DNA from: Pseudomonadales bacterium
GTDB lineage: Bacteria > Pseudomonadota > Gammaproteobacteria > Pseudomonadales > DT-91
DNA length: 64,000 nucleotides
Reading direction: 5' to 3'
NCBI GenBank assembly: GCA_013215055.1
Contig: JABSRQ010000008.1
Coordinates: 68,337 to 132,336 of the forward strand
Shown: piece by piece, positions 1-9,969 of the stretch
Numbering within the stretch: position 1 is the first letter of the stretch
Layout: each line of letters begins with the position of its first letter
Made by a program: the position numbers and the translations under genes
Notes under the pieces: model-generated
The model's database searches: none
Seen by the model: the letters and a program-made list of their open reading frames with translations, nothing else
What the model was told of the DNA's origin: nothing

Positions 1-1
1 G

Positions 2-1141
2 GCCAAGTCTAACGGCTATGACGAAAAAATTGCCTGGTTGAAGCAGGTTATCGATGAACATGAAGATTATGATGGCATGGGTGATATTGCCGATGAGTTA
101 ACCCATGATATCACCCAGGCGCAGATTTATGTCTTCACCCCTGGTGGGCATGTGATTGAACTGGCCCAAGGTGCGACACCATTAGATTTTGCTTATAGAG
201 TACATACCGAAATTGGGCATCGGTGCCGGGGCGCTAAGATTAATGGGCGTATCGTGCCATTAACGTATACCTTGGAAAATGGTCAGCAGGTGGAAATTTT
301 AACCGCCAGAGATGCCGAGCCTAGCCGTGAATGGTTACGCCCAACATTAGGGTATTTAAAAACCTCCAGAGCCAGAGCCAAGTTGCGCCATTGGTTTAAG
401 TTACGTGATAGGAAAAAGAATATTGCCACAGGGCGGCATATGCTGGAGCGTGAATTTAAACGGCTGGCGTTGACTAGCCTGGATTATAAAGCCGTGGCCA
501 GTGATATTGGTTATACCTCGGTTGAGGATATGTATGAGGCCGTAGGCTGTGGTGAGCGTGGTACCGGGCAGATTCTGAGAAGTGCACAAAAAATTGCTGA
601 TAGCGAATTAGAAACCCAGTTTGATTTATTGCCTTCATCGATCATCGACAATAAAAAGCCGACTAAAGGTGTGATACCGGGTAATGATGAAATCCAAGTG
701 TATGGCACCGGTAATATGATGACGACCATCGCGGCCTGTTGTAAGCCCCTGCCAGGTGATCGTATTGGTGGTTATGTGACGGTAGGCCGAGGGGTTTCAA
801 TTCATCGGCAGGATTGCAGCCAGTTATTACATCTGCAGGAAAAAGAACCGGAACGTATCATTGAGGTGAATTGGGGCCATAAACCTGAGAGCACTTATCC
901 GGTTGATATCCATATTTCGGCTTATGATCGCTCGGGTTTGTTACGTGATATCACCACGTTACTAGCTAGTGAGAAGGTGAATGTCTTGGCGATTAATACT
1001 TTCTCTAATCAGATGGAAAGTACTGCAGAAATGCAGGTAACCATCGAAGTGAAAGGTATTGAATGGCTGAGCCGTGTGTTAGCCAAGATTGATCAATTGC
1101 CGAATGTCACCAGCGTACAACGTCTTACGCAGAATCACTGA
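2..1141 (+). CDS. relA: RelA, (p)ppGpp synthetase, C-terminal part (5' truncated by window edge)
   Basis: The reading frame is open from base 2, so the gene starts upstream and only its last ~380 codons are present. The visible part is the regulatory half of a long RelA/SpoT protein: a TGS domain (VFTPGGHVIELAQGATPLDF), a helical region, a zinc-finger/CC region (AACCKPLPGDRIGGY, HRQDC) and a C-terminal ACT domain (about the last 80 residues). These domains tether RelA to the ribosome and sense uncharged tRNA during amino-acid starvation. RelA is preferred over SpoT because mazG follows directly, the usual gammaproteobacterial order. The stop codon shares one base with the mazG start, which suggests translational coupling. 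The catalytic half is not visible. Confidence 0.93.
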   Translation, partial: AKSNGYDEKIAWLKQVIDEHEDYDGMGDIADELTHDITQAQIYVFTPGGHVIELAQGATPLDFAYRVHTEIGHRCRGAKINGRIVPLTYTLENGQQVEILTARDAEPSREWLRPTLGYLKTSRARAKLRHWFKLRDRKKNIATGRHMLEREFKRLALTSLDYKAVASDIGYTSVEDMYEAVGCGERGTGQILRSAQKIADSELETQFDLLPSSIIDNKKPTKGVIPGNDEIQVYGTGNMMTTIAACCKPLPGDRIGGYVTVGRGVSIHRQDCSQLLHLQEKEPERIIEVNWGHKPESTYPVDIHISAYDRSGLLRDITTLLASEKVNVLAINTFSNQMESTAEMQVTIEVKGIEWLSRVLAKIDQLPNVTSVQRLTQNH

Positions 1142-1974
1142 TGGCAGATACACTTGATAACTCCAAAAATACGCCGTATTCGCTGGATGATTTGTTATAT
1201 CTGATGGCCAGGTTACGTGACCCCGATGGTGGCTGTCCCTGGGATTTAAAGCAGGATTTTAAATCCATTACCGCCTCAACCATTGAAGAAGCCTATGAGT
1301 TAGTGGATGCAATTGAGCAGGCTGATAATCATCAGATTCGTGAAGAATTAGGTGATGTGTTATTTCAGGTGGTTTTTTATGCGCAGCTGGGGGCTGAGCA
1401 AGCACTATTTGATTTTTCAGCCATAGTAGACGGTTTAACTCAAAAACTGATCAGACGCCATCCACATGTCTTTCCTAATGGTGAGTTAAAGGCCAGGCAT
1501 GCGCAGGCGCTAACGCAAGAAGACGTGAAGGGCCAGTGGGAGTTGATAAAACAGCAGGAGCGCCAGGGTAAGGCGCAACATGGCTTATTGGATGATATCC
1601 CCAGGGCGTTACCCGCGTTAAAGCGGGCGCAGAAGATGCAAAAGCGCGCCAGTAATGTTGGTTTTGATTGGTCGGATGCTCAATCTGCGTTGAGTAAGGT
1701 TAAAGAAGAAATTGCCGAGCTGGAACAGGCGATTCTTAATAAAGATGAAAACAATATTCAAGAAGAGCTGGGTGACCTTATTTTTAGCTGCGTCAATGTT
1801 TCACGCCACCTCAAAGTGGATGCAGAGCAGGCCGTGGAAGGCTGTAATCGAAAATTTGAGTCACGCTTCAACTTTATTGAAGCGGAACTGAAAAAGCAGG
1901 ATAAATCACTACAGCAGGCCAGTTTGCAGGAAATGGATCACCTGTGGGAGCAGGCCAAAGGCCTGGATGTTTGA
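1141..1974 (+). CDS. mazG: MazG nucleoside triphosphate pyrophosphohydrolase
   Basis: At 277 residues this is a two-domain MazG, close to the E. coli protein in length. It hydrolyses NTPs and dNTPs to NMP plus pyrophosphate, and in E. coli it lowers ppGpp-linked stress signalling. The N-terminal repeat has the CPWDLKQ opening and metal-binding acidic motifs (EEAYEL, REELGDVLFQ). The second repeat has EEIAEL and EELGDLIFS. The ATG at 1141 overlaps the relA stop, so both are probably on one transcript. Nothing unusual in length or motifs. Confidence 0.95.
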   Translation: MADTLDNSKNTPYSLDDLLYLMARLRDPDGGCPWDLKQDFKSITASTIEEAYELVDAIEQADNHQIREELGDVLFQVVFYAQLGAEQALFDFSAIVDGLTQKLIRRHPHVFPNGELKARHAQALTQEDVKGQWELIKQQERQGKAQHGLLDDIPRALPALKRAQKMQKRASNVGFDWSDAQSALSKVKEEIAELEQAILNKDENNIQEELGDLIFSCVNVSRHLKVDAEQAVEGCNRKFESRFNFIEAELKKQDKSLQQASLQEMDHLWEQAKGLDV

Positions 1975-2104
1975 GTTTTAGCGGGTGATTTTAGACATTT
2001 CGACTTGTTTATAGGCCGGCAAGCTTGTAATGTGGCAGCCCTTCGATGAATCCAACTTTGCATCTAACTTCGGTTTGGTGGCTTTGGATCTAACTTTAGC
2101 GTAG

Positions 2105-2764
<660 letters not shown>

Positions 2765-2783
2765 ACTTACCTCGCTGTATTTT

Positions 2784-2809
2784 AAAGGCTCGCATTGCGG
2801 GCCTTTTTT
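2784..2809 (+). terminator. Intrinsic terminator after adk
   Basis: A ten-base-pair stem (AAAGGCTCGC / GCGGGCCTTT, one G-T pair) with an ATT loop runs into a T tract, 19 bases after the adk stop. Confidence 0.85.
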
Positions 2810-2843
2810 AATTGTGCTGGATGATCTTGGCTTTGATGGAATT

Positions 2844-3842
2844 ATGAGCAAAAAATACCAAACCGCAATATTGCTGGCTAATTTAGGTACACCTACCGAG
2901 CCTACTCCATCGGCTGTGCGTGCTTTTCTAAAACCTTTTTTAAGTGACAGGCGTGTGGTTGAAGTGCCTAAGCTGATCTGGTTTTTTATTCTTAACCTGA
3001 TTATCTTGCCGTTTAGGCCTAAGCCTGTAGCTAAAGCTTATCAGGAAATGTGGAATGAGTTTGGTGGTTCGCCGTTAAGAATCTACGCCAAACAGCAGCA
3101 GGAAAAATTACAGGCTCTATTACAACAAGAAGGCCAGTCCGTTATTGTTGATTATGTTTTCACTTACGGCGAGCCGGGTTTAAAGGCTCAACTTGAACAT
3201 TATCGGCAGCTTGCCGATAAAATCATTATTCTGCCTTTATATCCACAATATTCCTGCTCCACTACGGCGGCGATTTATGATCAAGTCAGCGCCTATAATC
3301 AAGCTCAGCGTGATATTGCCGATGTACTGATTATCAAAGATTATTATGCCCACTCCAGTTATAGGAAGGCTTTGGCTGCATCCGTGACAGATTTTTGGCA
3401 GCAAAATGGGCGGGGTGATTTTTTATTGATCTCCAATCATGGTGTGCCTCAGGCTTATGCGGATAAAGGTGATCCCTATTCTCAGCAGTGTTTACAAACC
3501 TCAGAAAACCTGGCTGCAGACTTAAATTTAAAAACAGACCAATATCAGAGCACGTTTCAATCACGCTTGGGTAAAGCACCGTGGTTGCAGCCTTATACGG
3601 ATGTCACGGTAAAAGAGCTGGCGGCCAAAGGTATTAAAACCCTGGATGTGATTTGCCCTTCTTTTTCTGTTGATTGCCTGGAAACGTTAGAAGAGATTGC
3701 GGTAGAAAATGGCGAATACTTCACCCAGGCAGGCGGCATCAGATTACGTCTAATTCCCTGCTTAAATGCCGATGAAAACCATATTCAAATGATGGCAGAT
3801 ATTATAAAACCCTATTGTGCGCTGAACAGAGGTGAGCCGTGA
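2844..3842 (+). CDS. hemH: Ferrochelatase
   Basis: Ferrochelatase inserts Fe2+ into protoporphyrin IX, the last step of haem synthesis. The protein (332 residues from ATG 2844) opens with the family signature ILLANLGTP. It carries the active-site histidine region SNHGVP, the conserved FTYGEPG and LPLYPQYS stretches, and the CPSFSVDCLETLEEI segment. A GTG ten codons upstream would add a non-conserved leader, so 2844 is preferred; its ribosome site is weak. The stop overlaps the GTG start of tsaB, pointing to coupled translation. Confidence 0.95.
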   Translation: MSKKYQTAILLANLGTPTEPTPSAVRAFLKPFLSDRRVVEVPKLIWFFILNLIILPFRPKPVAKAYQEMWNEFGGSPLRIYAKQQQEKLQALLQQEGQSVIVDYVFTYGEPGLKAQLEHYRQLADKIIILPLYPQYSCSTTAAIYDQVSAYNQAQRDIADVLIIKDYYAHSSYRKALAASVTDFWQQNGRGDFLLISNHGVPQAYADKGDPYSQQCLQTSENLAADLNLKTDQYQSTFQSRLGKAPWLQPYTDVTVKELAAKGIKTLDVICPSFSVDCLETLEEIAVENGEYFTQAGGIRLRLIPCLNADENHIQMMADIIKPYCALNRGEP

Positions 3843-4537
3843 AGAATATTTTAGCCATAGAATCCAGCGCCGGCCTGTGTTCGTTGGCGCTATCGGTGGG
3901 TGATAAAATCTATAGCCGTGAACAGCAAGGTCAACGCAGCCACACCCAGTTTATGCTGAGTTTTGTTGATGAGTTATTGACCGAGGCCAAGCTTAGCCTG
4001 GAAGAGTTAGATGCAATTGCTTTCTCGGCAGGCCCGGGTTCTTTTACCGGCATTCGTCTGGCTGCATCTACGGCCAAGGCCTTGGCTTTTGCGGCGAATA
4101 TTCCGGTAATTTCAGTCAGCAGTTTAGCGGTTTTAGCCCAGGGTTTTTATCGGCAGAATCAACATCGCCAGGCTATTACGGTTATTACCGATGCGCGTAT
4201 GGATGAGTTATATGTGGGCTACTATACATTTTCTGATGAGATCGCCTGCGCCAGTAAAGCCGATGAGCTGGTAAAAGTTGTGCATGCTGAGCAGCTGTCT
4301 ATTGCATGCACCATCGTTGGTGATGCCGAAATTTTATTAAAACCCTTAGATCATTTTTCTGCAGCGGCGTTTAGCGTTATAGCCGCTCATGCCATCGACA
4401 TGATTCCACTGGCGCTGAATCAATTACAACAAGGTAATATCAGTACGGCCATGGAGGCCGAGGCTATTTATCTACGTGGTAAAGGTGGTTGGAAAACCAC
4501 GGCAGAACAGTTAGCCGATAAAAAAAATAAATCATAA
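3839..4537 (+). CDS. tsaB: TsaB, tRNA threonylcarbamoyladenosine (t6A) complex subunit
   Basis: TsaB is the scaffold partner of TsaD in making t6A37 on ANN-decoding tRNAs. The 232-residue protein begins ILAIESSAGLCSLAL and has the ASKHA-fold motif AFSAGPGSFTGIRLA, both typical of TsaB; it lacks the metal-binding histidines of TsaD. It starts at GTG 3839, overlapping the hemH stop. Length agrees with E. coli TsaB (231). Confidence 0.94.
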   Translation: MKNILAIESSAGLCSLALSVGDKIYSREQQGQRSHTQFMLSFVDELLTEAKLSLEELDAIAFSAGPGSFTGIRLAASTAKALAFAANIPVISVSSLAVLAQGFYRQNQHRQAITVITDARMDELYVGYYTFSDEIACASKADELVKVVHAEQLSIACTIVGDAEILLKPLDHFSAAAFSVIAAHAIDMIPLALNQLQQGNISTAMEAEAIYLRGKGGWKTTAEQLADKKNKS

Positions 4538-4576
4538 AAAGTTAAATAGAGCCTTATATAGAGAACTAGTCGTAAT

Positions 4577-5371
4577 ATGGATATTTTTGAAATCATCATA
4601 CTTGCCCTGATTCAGGGGGTTACCGAATTTTTACCTATTTCCAGCTCTGCCCACTTAATTCTGCCTTCTCAGGTTTTGGGCTGGCAGGATCAAGGACTGG
4701 CATTTGATGTGGCGGTACATGTCGGTTCTCTGGTAGCGGTGATGGCTTATTTTCGTAAAGATATTATTCAACTGTTATTGGCCTGGTGTAACCATGTGGG
4801 CAAACAGCAGAAAACCGCGGAATCGGATCTGGCCTGGTGTGTGATTCTAGCAACGATTCCAGCCGTGGTCTTTGGCTTGTTAGTGGATATGTTTTTTGAA
4901 GATGACCTGCGTCAGCTATGGGTGATTGCGACAACTACCATCGTGTTTGGTTTATTGCTCGCCGTGGCTGATAGACGTGGTGGCTTAAATAAAGGCACAG
5001 AAATAACCTTCAAAATTGCATTAATTATCGGCCTGTTTCAGGCGATTGCGTTGATTCCTGGCACCTCTCGTTCTGGTATTACAATGACGGCGGCGCTATT
5101 TTTAGGCTTAAACCGGGAAACCTCGGCCCGCTTTTCATTCCTGCTCTCCATTCCGTTAATTCTTGCTGCAGGTTTATTAAAAACCCTGGAATTGATTCAA
5201 TCGGATGTACCCGTAGCCTGGATGGATATCTTCCTCGGTGCGGCATTCTCCGCTGTGGCGGCTTATGCCTGTATCACTTTATTCTTGGCCTGGATTAATC
5301 GCATAGGTTTTATGCCGTTTGTGGTCTATAGACTGATTTTAGGGTTAGCGTTGTTTGCAGTGATTATTTAA
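4577..5371 (+). CDS. uppP: Undecaprenyl-diphosphatase UppP (BacA)
   Basis: This integral membrane enzyme dephosphorylates undecaprenyl pyrophosphate to recycle the lipid carrier for peptidoglycan and O-antigen synthesis; overproduction gives bacitracin tolerance. The 264-residue protein is mostly hydrophobic helices. It carries both family signatures: EFLPISSSAHLIL near the N-terminus (residues about 17-29) and PGTSRSGITM near residue 160. It lies 39 bp after tsaB on the same strand. Confidence 0.96.
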   Translation: MDIFEIIILALIQGVTEFLPISSSAHLILPSQVLGWQDQGLAFDVAVHVGSLVAVMAYFRKDIIQLLLAWCNHVGKQQKTAESDLAWCVILATIPAVVFGLLVDMFFEDDLRQLWVIATTTIVFGLLLAVADRRGGLNKGTEITFKIALIIGLFQAIALIPGTSRSGITMTAALFLGLNRETSARFSFLLSIPLILAAGLLKTLELIQSDVPVAWMDIFLGAAFSAVAAYACITLFLAWINRIGFMPFVVYRLILGLALFAVII

Positions 5372-5517
5372 ATTGTTGCGAAACTTGGGTTTAGAAACGC
5401 TAAATAGTTGCCTGAAAGTGGTCGTTTTTTCCTTAAGTTAAGCGCATGCATTTTTATTTCGGCAGAGGCTGTTTTATACTACTGCGCTAAGAATTAAATC
5501 AATAACAGGTGTCATCG

Positions 5518-6546
5518 ATGGTTATTAAGCCAAAAGTACGTGGTTTTATGTGTACAACAGCGCATCCAGCGGGTTGTGAAGCACATGTGAAGGAACAAAT
5601 TGAATACGTTAAAGCACGCGGTGAAGTGGCTAACGGGCCTAAACGTGTTTTGGTATTAGGTGCATCTACAGGTTATGGCTTGGCATCACGCCTTTCAGCC
5701 GCTTTTGGCTCTTCTGCCTCGACTATCGGTGTATTCTTTGAAAAAGAACCTAGCGAGCGTAAAACTGCTTCGGCAGGTTGGTATAACTCAGCGGCTTTCC
5801 ATAAGTTTGCTGATGAAGCTGGCTTGTATGCCAAGAGCTTCAACGGTGATGCATTCACTCATGAAATGAAAGCCAAGGTTATTGATCTGATCAAAGCCGA
5901 TTTAGGCCAGATTGATATGGTCATCTACTCTTTAGCGGCACCTAAGCGTCAAGACCCAGACACCGGTGTGCTTTACAGCTCAACATTAAAACCCGTTAGT
6001 GGTCCGGTAACCGCTACAACGTTAGATACCGACAAGAAACTGATCAAAGAAGTATCCCTTCCTCAAGCAACACAGGAAGAGATTGATGGCACCATCGCGG
6101 TTATGGGTGGCGCTGATTGGAAGCTATGGATGGATGCGTTAGATGAGGCGGGCGTTTTGGCTGAAGGTTGCCAAACGACAGCTTATACCTATATTGGTGA
6201 AAAAATCACCCATGATATCTACTGGGACGGCACGATCGGCTGCGCCAAAAAAGACCTGGATGAAAAAGTTAAAGAAATTGATGCACGCCTTAAAGCCAAA
6301 GGTGGTCGCGCCTATGTATCTGTTTTAAAAGCGGTGGTGACTCAGGCCAGTTCTGCCATCCCTATCATGCCTTTATACCTGGCTTTATTGTTTAAGGTGA
6401 TGAAAGAGCACAATCTTCACGAAGGTTGTATTGAGCAGGTTTATGGCTTGTTTAAAGAGCGTTTAGCGCTTGAAAACCCAGAAACCGATGATGCAAATCG
6501 TTTGCGTATGGCAATGAGTTGCGTCCAGAAATTCAGCAAGCGGTAA
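5518..6546 (+). CDS. fabV: Enoyl-ACP reductase FabV, frame broken near the C-terminus
   Basis: FabV reduces trans-2-enoyl-ACP with NADH in type II fatty-acid synthesis and is intrinsically triclosan-tolerant. Evidence is the [20 protein letters not shown] start, the cofactor loop [10 protein letters not shown], and the catalytic Tyr-X8-Lys at Y235/K244, the same numbering as characterised FabV, which supports ATG 5518 over GTG 5509 (AGG lies eight bases before the ATG). After NRLRM (about position 6510) the frame goes out of register and stops at 6546. The family's last ~60 residues continue in another frame to 6707 (separate entry). This is either a real mutation or an assembly error; the remainder looks intact. 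Confidence 0.85.
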   Translation: MVIKPKVRGFMCTTAHPAGCEAHVKEQIEYVKARGEVANGPKRVLVLGASTGYGLASRLSAAFGSSASTIGVFFEKEPSERKTASAGWYNSAAFHKFADEAGLYAKSFNGDAFTHEMKAKVIDLIKADLGQIDMVIYSLAAPKRQDPDTGVLYSSTLKPVSGPVTATTLDTDKKLIKEVSLPQATQEEIDGTIAVMGGADWKLWMDALDEAGVLAEGCQTTAYTYIGEKITHDIYWDGTIGCAKKDLDEKVKEIDARLKAKGGRAYVSVLKAVVTQASSAIPIMPLYLALLFKVMKEHNLHEGCIEQVYGLFKERLALENPETDDANRLRMAMSCVQKFSKR

Positions 6547-6707
6547 CCGAATTATGGCCACAGGTGACTAGCGATAATATCGATGAGTTAACCGATTTTG
6601 CCGGCTATAAAGAAGAGTTTATGAATTTGTTTGGTTTTGAAATTGACGGTGTCGATTACGATGCCGATATTGATCAGCAAGTGGCGATCTCTGGTTTAGT
6701 TAAATAG
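6513..6707 (+). pseudogene. fabV: Out-of-frame C-terminal segment of FabV
   Basis: Reading in the third frame from about 6513 gives [19 protein letters not shown] followed by LTDFAGY and NLFGF, the standard FabV C-terminus. It ends at TAG just before a terminator. It has no start or ribosome site of its own. The net shift relative to the upstream part is minus one base within about 6505-6520, and no slippery heptamer is visible there. Confidence 0.8.
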
Positions 6708-6724
6708 TGTGTTTTTAAGTTGTT

Positions 6725-6756
6725 AAAAAACCAAGCCTTGTGCTTGGTTTTTTTTT
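6725..6756 (+). terminator. Intrinsic terminator after fabV
   Basis: A perfect stem of six GC-containing pairs (CCAAGC / GCTTGG), extended by A-T pairs, with a CTTGT loop and nine Ts, 18 bases after the fabV C-terminal remnant. Confidence 0.9.
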
Positions 6757-6762
6757 GAGTGA

Positions 6763-7626
6763 ATGATGCAAAAAATATTATTTGAGCAATTACCGCTAAT
6801 AAAAATCACCGATGATTTATATCGGCTGCGTTGTAATAACCCTGGCATGATGACAGGCACTGGCACCAATACCTATTTAGTGGATGGCGAGGCCGGTTTT
6901 GCGATTATCGCACCAGTCCCTAATGGCCCCGATCATATCAATAATATTTTATTGGCTGTGGGGGGGCCGGGTAATATCACGATGATTTTGGTCACCCATA
7001 TGCATCCGGATCACTCCCCTGCTGCATTGCCGTTGGCGAAGCTTTCTAATGCGCCCGTGTATGGCAGTTCTGCGGTTGATGATCCTTTTCAGGATGTGAC
7101 CTGCCAGCCTGATGTTATCATCGAACATAATCAAATACTGAGCTTGGGGGATATCACCATACGCTGCTTACATACGCCTGGGCATGTTGATAATCATGTT
7201 TGCTATATGCTGGAACAAGGCGGCATTATTATAACGGGTGATCACATTATGCAGGGTTCTACCGTGGTGATTATTCCACCTCATGGCAAGATGAAAGCCT
7301 ATATTGAATCCTTGCAATTGTTATTAGATTACCCTGTGAAACAGCTGGCTCCGGGGCATGGTGAGATGATTACGACACCGATTGATGAAATTCAGGGCCT
7401 GGTTAAACACAGGCTTGGGCGTGAACAGAAGGTGATTGATAAACTCTCAATGGCTTCACCTATTTCATTGGCACAATTAACGCCTCTGGTGTATGACGAT
7501 GTTGATGTTTCTCTGCATCAGGTCGCCGAGCTTTCTTTGCATGCACACCTGCTGAAACTGGCAGAAGAAGATCGCGCAATCTGTACGGATGAACAGTGGT
7601 TATGGCGGGTGGATAAAAATAAATAG
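6763..7626 (+). CDS. Metallo-beta-lactamase-fold hydrolase (LACTB2-like)
   Basis: The 287-residue protein has the MBL zinc signature H79-x-H81-x-D83-H84 (THMHPDHS), a second histidine in HTPGHVDNH, the aspartate in TGDH and the last histidine in LAPGHGE. The C-terminal ~70 residues look like the small helical/winged domain of the LACTB2 subgroup, some of which are endoribonucleases. Substrate cannot be assigned. The start is ATG 6763 or the adjacent ATG 6766. It sits between a terminator and the recA promoter, so it is probably monocistronic. Confidence 0.8.
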   Translation: MMQKILFEQLPLIKITDDLYRLRCNNPGMMTGTGTNTYLVDGEAGFAIIAPVPNGPDHINNILLAVGGPGNITMILVTHMHPDHSPAALPLAKLSNAPVYGSSAVDDPFQDVTCQPDVIIEHNQILSLGDITIRCLHTPGHVDNHVCYMLEQGGIIITGDHIMQGSTVVIIPPHGKMKAYIESLQLLLDYPVKQLAPGHGEMITTPIDEIQGLVKHRLGREQKVIDKLSMASPISLAQLTPLVYDDVDVSLHQVAELSLHAHLLKLAEEDRAICTDEQWLWRVDKNK

Positions 7627-7706
7627 TCTTATATTTCAATGATGTATGTTTTTTAGGTCAATTTTTTTTCATATTTCTCTTGCACCGTTCAATTCCTGTG
7701 CAATAA

Positions 7707-7726
7707 TACTGTCCATCTGTACAGTA
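7707..7726 (+). promoter_or_regulatory. LexA (SOS) box upstream of recA
   Basis: TACTGTCCATCTGTACAGTA is a perfect CTGT-N8-ACAG palindrome, 66 bp before the recA start. Known biology: LexA repression here makes recA damage-inducible. Confidence 0.93.
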
Positions 7727-7739
7727 TTTGGCAGAGAAG

Positions 7740-7759
7740 TACTGTATAAAACAATAGAA
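7740..7759 (+). promoter_or_regulatory. Possible second, degenerate LexA box
   Basis: TACTGTATAAAACAATAGAA keeps CTGT-N8 but has ATAG for ACAG. It lies 13 bp after the perfect box and could give cooperative repression; it may also be chance in AT-rich DNA. Confidence 0.35.
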
Positions 7760-7792
7760 TAGTTAAAATACTTATTTAAGGCAGGTATCAAA

Positions 7793-8827
7793 ATGGACGA
7801 CAATAAAGAACGCGCACTCGCAGCCGCCATGTCACAAATTGAGCGTCAATTTGGTAAAGGTTCCATCATGAAGATGGGGGATAAAGAAATTGAGGCTATC
7901 CCTACGATTTCTACCGGGTCTTTAGGTCTGGATATTGCTTTAGGTATAGGCGGACTGCCTACTGGCCGTATCATTGAAATTTACGGCCCAGAATCTTCAG
8001 GTAAAACGACGATGACTCTACAGGTCATCGCTCAGTGCCAGAAAAACGGCGGTACGGCAGCTTTTATTGATGCCGAGCATGCCTTGGATCCTATTTACGC
8101 ACAGGCTCTGGGTGTGAATCTGGATGAGCTTATTGTCTCTCAACCCGATACCGGTGAGCAAGCCTTGGAAATTGTTGATATGTTAACCCGCTCGGGTGCG
8201 GTTGATTTAGTGGTTATCGATTCCGTTGCCGCTTTAACACCTAAGGCTGAAATTGATGGTGATATGGGTGATTCTCATATGGGGCTGCAGGCGCGTTTGA
8301 TGTCTCAGGCATTACGTAAGATCACCGGCGGTGTTAGTCGTACCAATACCATGGTTATCTTTATCAATCAGATTCGTATGAAAATTGGTGTGATGTTTGG
8401 TAGTCCTGAGACCACCACCGGTGGTAATGCATTGAAGTTTTATGCCTCTGTACGTTTGGATATTCGTCGTATAGGTTCGGTTAAAGAGGGTGATGAGATT
8501 GTCGGTAATGAGACCCGCGTGAAGGTGGTTAAAAACAAGGTTGCGCCGCCATTTAAGCAGGCCGAATTTGTTATCGCCTTTGGTAAAGGCACCGATATGA
8601 TGGGCGAGATTATCGACTTAGGCGTGAAGCAGGGTTTAATTGATAAGGCCGGTTCATGGTATAGCTATAAGGGCACTAAAATTGGCCAGGGTAAAGCCAA
8701 TGTTGGCCGTTATTTAACGGAGAATCCAGAAATTGCTGAAGAGGTTGAAGCTCAGATTCGTGTAAAATTATTGCCTGACAAAAAGCTGAAGTCAGATGAA
8801 AAAGCGGTAGAGGAGAATGCTGAATAA
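7793..8827 (+). CDS. recA: RecA recombinase
   Basis: RecA forms filaments on single-stranded DNA, drives strand exchange and triggers LexA self-cleavage. The 344-residue protein is essentially standard: P-loop GPESSGKT at residues 65-72, the [11 protein letters not shown] stretch, VVIDSVAAL (Walker B), the [13 protein letters not shown]2-region loop, and an acidic C-terminal tail. AGG lies seven bases before the ATG and a perfect SOS box lies upstream. recX follows 26 bp downstream. Confidence 0.98.
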   Translation: MDDNKERALAAAMSQIERQFGKGSIMKMGDKEIEAIPTISTGSLGLDIALGIGGLPTGRIIEIYGPESSGKTTMTLQVIAQCQKNGGTAAFIDAEHALDPIYAQALGVNLDELIVSQPDTGEQALEIVDMLTRSGAVDLVVIDSVAALTPKAEIDGDMGDSHMGLQARLMSQALRKITGGVSRTNTMVIFINQIRMKIGVMFGSPETTTGGNALKFYASVRLDIRRIGSVKEGDEIVGNETRVKVVKNKVAPPFKQAEFVIAFGKGTDMMGEIIDLGVKQGLIDKAGSWYSYKGTKIGQGKANVGRYLTENPEIAEEVEAQIRVKLLPDKKLKSDEKAVEENAE

Positions 8828-8853
8828 TCAGCCAGAAGTTAGCAGGCTGAAAA

Positions 8854-9372
8854 ATGCCTGCTGATGATCAACCGATTTTAAAAAATTGTCGCCGGGTCAT
8901 GATGAATATGATGGCCAGGCGTGAGCATTCTGCCTGCGAGTTAAAACGTAAGGCCAAAGAAAAACTTCTTGTTCAAATCAAAAAGCATTCCCCCTGCATC
9001 GCCATTGATTATCATGCTTTAGAAGATGTGATTGATGATGCCTTATTGCTATTACAGGCCGACGGCCTGCAAGATGATGCACGTTATACCGAGATTTATA
9101 TTCGCAACCGTGCAGCGTTGCTATACGGGCCCGAGCGTATACGCGCCGAGTTGCATCAAAAGGGCATAGAGCATTCGCTGATTGATAGTCAGATGCAAGA
9201 CAGTGCTGTTGATTGGGCCTGGTCTTTACAATTGGCGCTAGATAAAAAATTGTGCGCAGATCCTGGCACGCTGGATTATACGGAGCGCCAAAAACTGATG
9301 GCCTATTTGGCAAGACGTGGATTTGATGAACATGATATTCGTCAAATCTGTCAACATGGCCTTAATGATTGA
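8854..9372 (+). CDS. recX: RecX, regulator of RecA
   Basis: RecX caps and destabilises RecA filaments. The 172-residue protein has the family's three-helix repeats: REHSACELKRKAKEKL, then the ALLYGPERIRAELHQKGIE segment, and a C-terminal LARRGFDEHDIRQI. The position directly after recA is typical and implies SOS co-regulation by read-through. Its 3' end overlaps the convergent DUF501 gene by 11 bp. Confidence 0.93.
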   Translation: MPADDQPILKNCRRVMMNMMARREHSACELKRKAKEKLLVQIKKHSPCIAIDYHALEDVIDDALLLLQADGLQDDARYTEIYIRNRAALLYGPERIRAELHQKGIEHSLIDSQMQDSAVDWAWSLQLALDKKLCADPGTLDYTERQKLMAYLARRGFDEHDIRQICQHGLND

Positions 9373-9871
9373 TCTTTAGTTCATTCAGTTGAAAACGTTG
9401 ATCAAGCAGTTGACCAATCACATTAGCTTCTGCCAAGTGGTGGGCATAATGCATATGCAGGCAGCGAATTTTATCCCAAGTACGAATGCCACCAATACCA
9501 AAACCTTCAAATAACTCGGTAAAACCCTGTTTGCTGATCGCCTGTTTATCTTCTGCTGACATCAGCTTAAAACGTTGGTCTCTATAACGTTCTTGATCGG
9601 CCATTAAGCGTTGGCGTAAAATCTCATCTTCCAATATTTCCTGTTCCAGCGCTTTAACGCCGCCGTGTGCTTCTATATGACTAATCGCCTTGTGTAGGTC
9701 TTTGCTGCATAACCAATAGAGTGTTGGGAAGGGTTCGCCATCCAACCAGGAGCGTATTTGCAAAACGAGTGGAATGCCGGATGAGCTTTGAGCGGCAATT
9801 TTAACGATGCCTCGGGGTTTACGTCCCAGTTGTCGTTCAATGATATCGTATTGTGATGCGGTTAAATTCAT
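9362..9871 (-). CDS. DUF501 family protein
   Basis: The 169-residue protein matches the DUF501 pattern: an N-terminal QLGRKPRGIVKIA, then GEPFPTLYWL and the helical SHIEAHGGVKALEQEI. The function of DUF501 is unknown; no catalytic motif, signal peptide or membrane helix is seen. It is convergent with recX, sharing 11 bp at the 3' ends, and is isolated from the upstream flavoprotein gene by an intrinsic terminator. Confidence 0.8.
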   Translation of the reverse strand: MNLTASQYDIIERQLGRKPRGIVKIAAQSSSGIPLVLQIRSWLDGEPFPTLYWLCSKDLHKAISHIEAHGGVKALEQEILEDEILRQRLMADQERYRDQRFKLMSAEDKQAISKQGFTELFEGFGIGGIRTWDKIRCLHMHYAHHLAEANVIGQLLDQRFQLNELKINH

Positions 9872-9895
9872 AAGGCCTGATCTAGCAACCGGAGA

Positions 9896-9928
9896 TAAAA
9901 AAAATCCCCATTAAAAAATGAGGATTTT
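9896..9928 (-). terminator. Intrinsic terminator after the HsaA-like gene
   Basis: On the minus strand an 11-bp stem (AAAATCCTCAT / ATGGGGATTTT, one mismatch) with an A/T loop is followed by a T tract. It lies 42 bp beyond the flavoprotein stop and 25 bp before the DUF501 start. Confidence 0.8.
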
Positions 9929-9969
9929 AAACTAAAGCTGCGCTCAGGCAACAGCTACAGCCAACTTAA

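Noticed and set aside
5451-5480. Sigma-70 promoter for fabV (TATACT at 5475-5480)
   Set aside because: The -10 is fair but no acceptable -35 lies at the right distance, so it is not listed as a feature.
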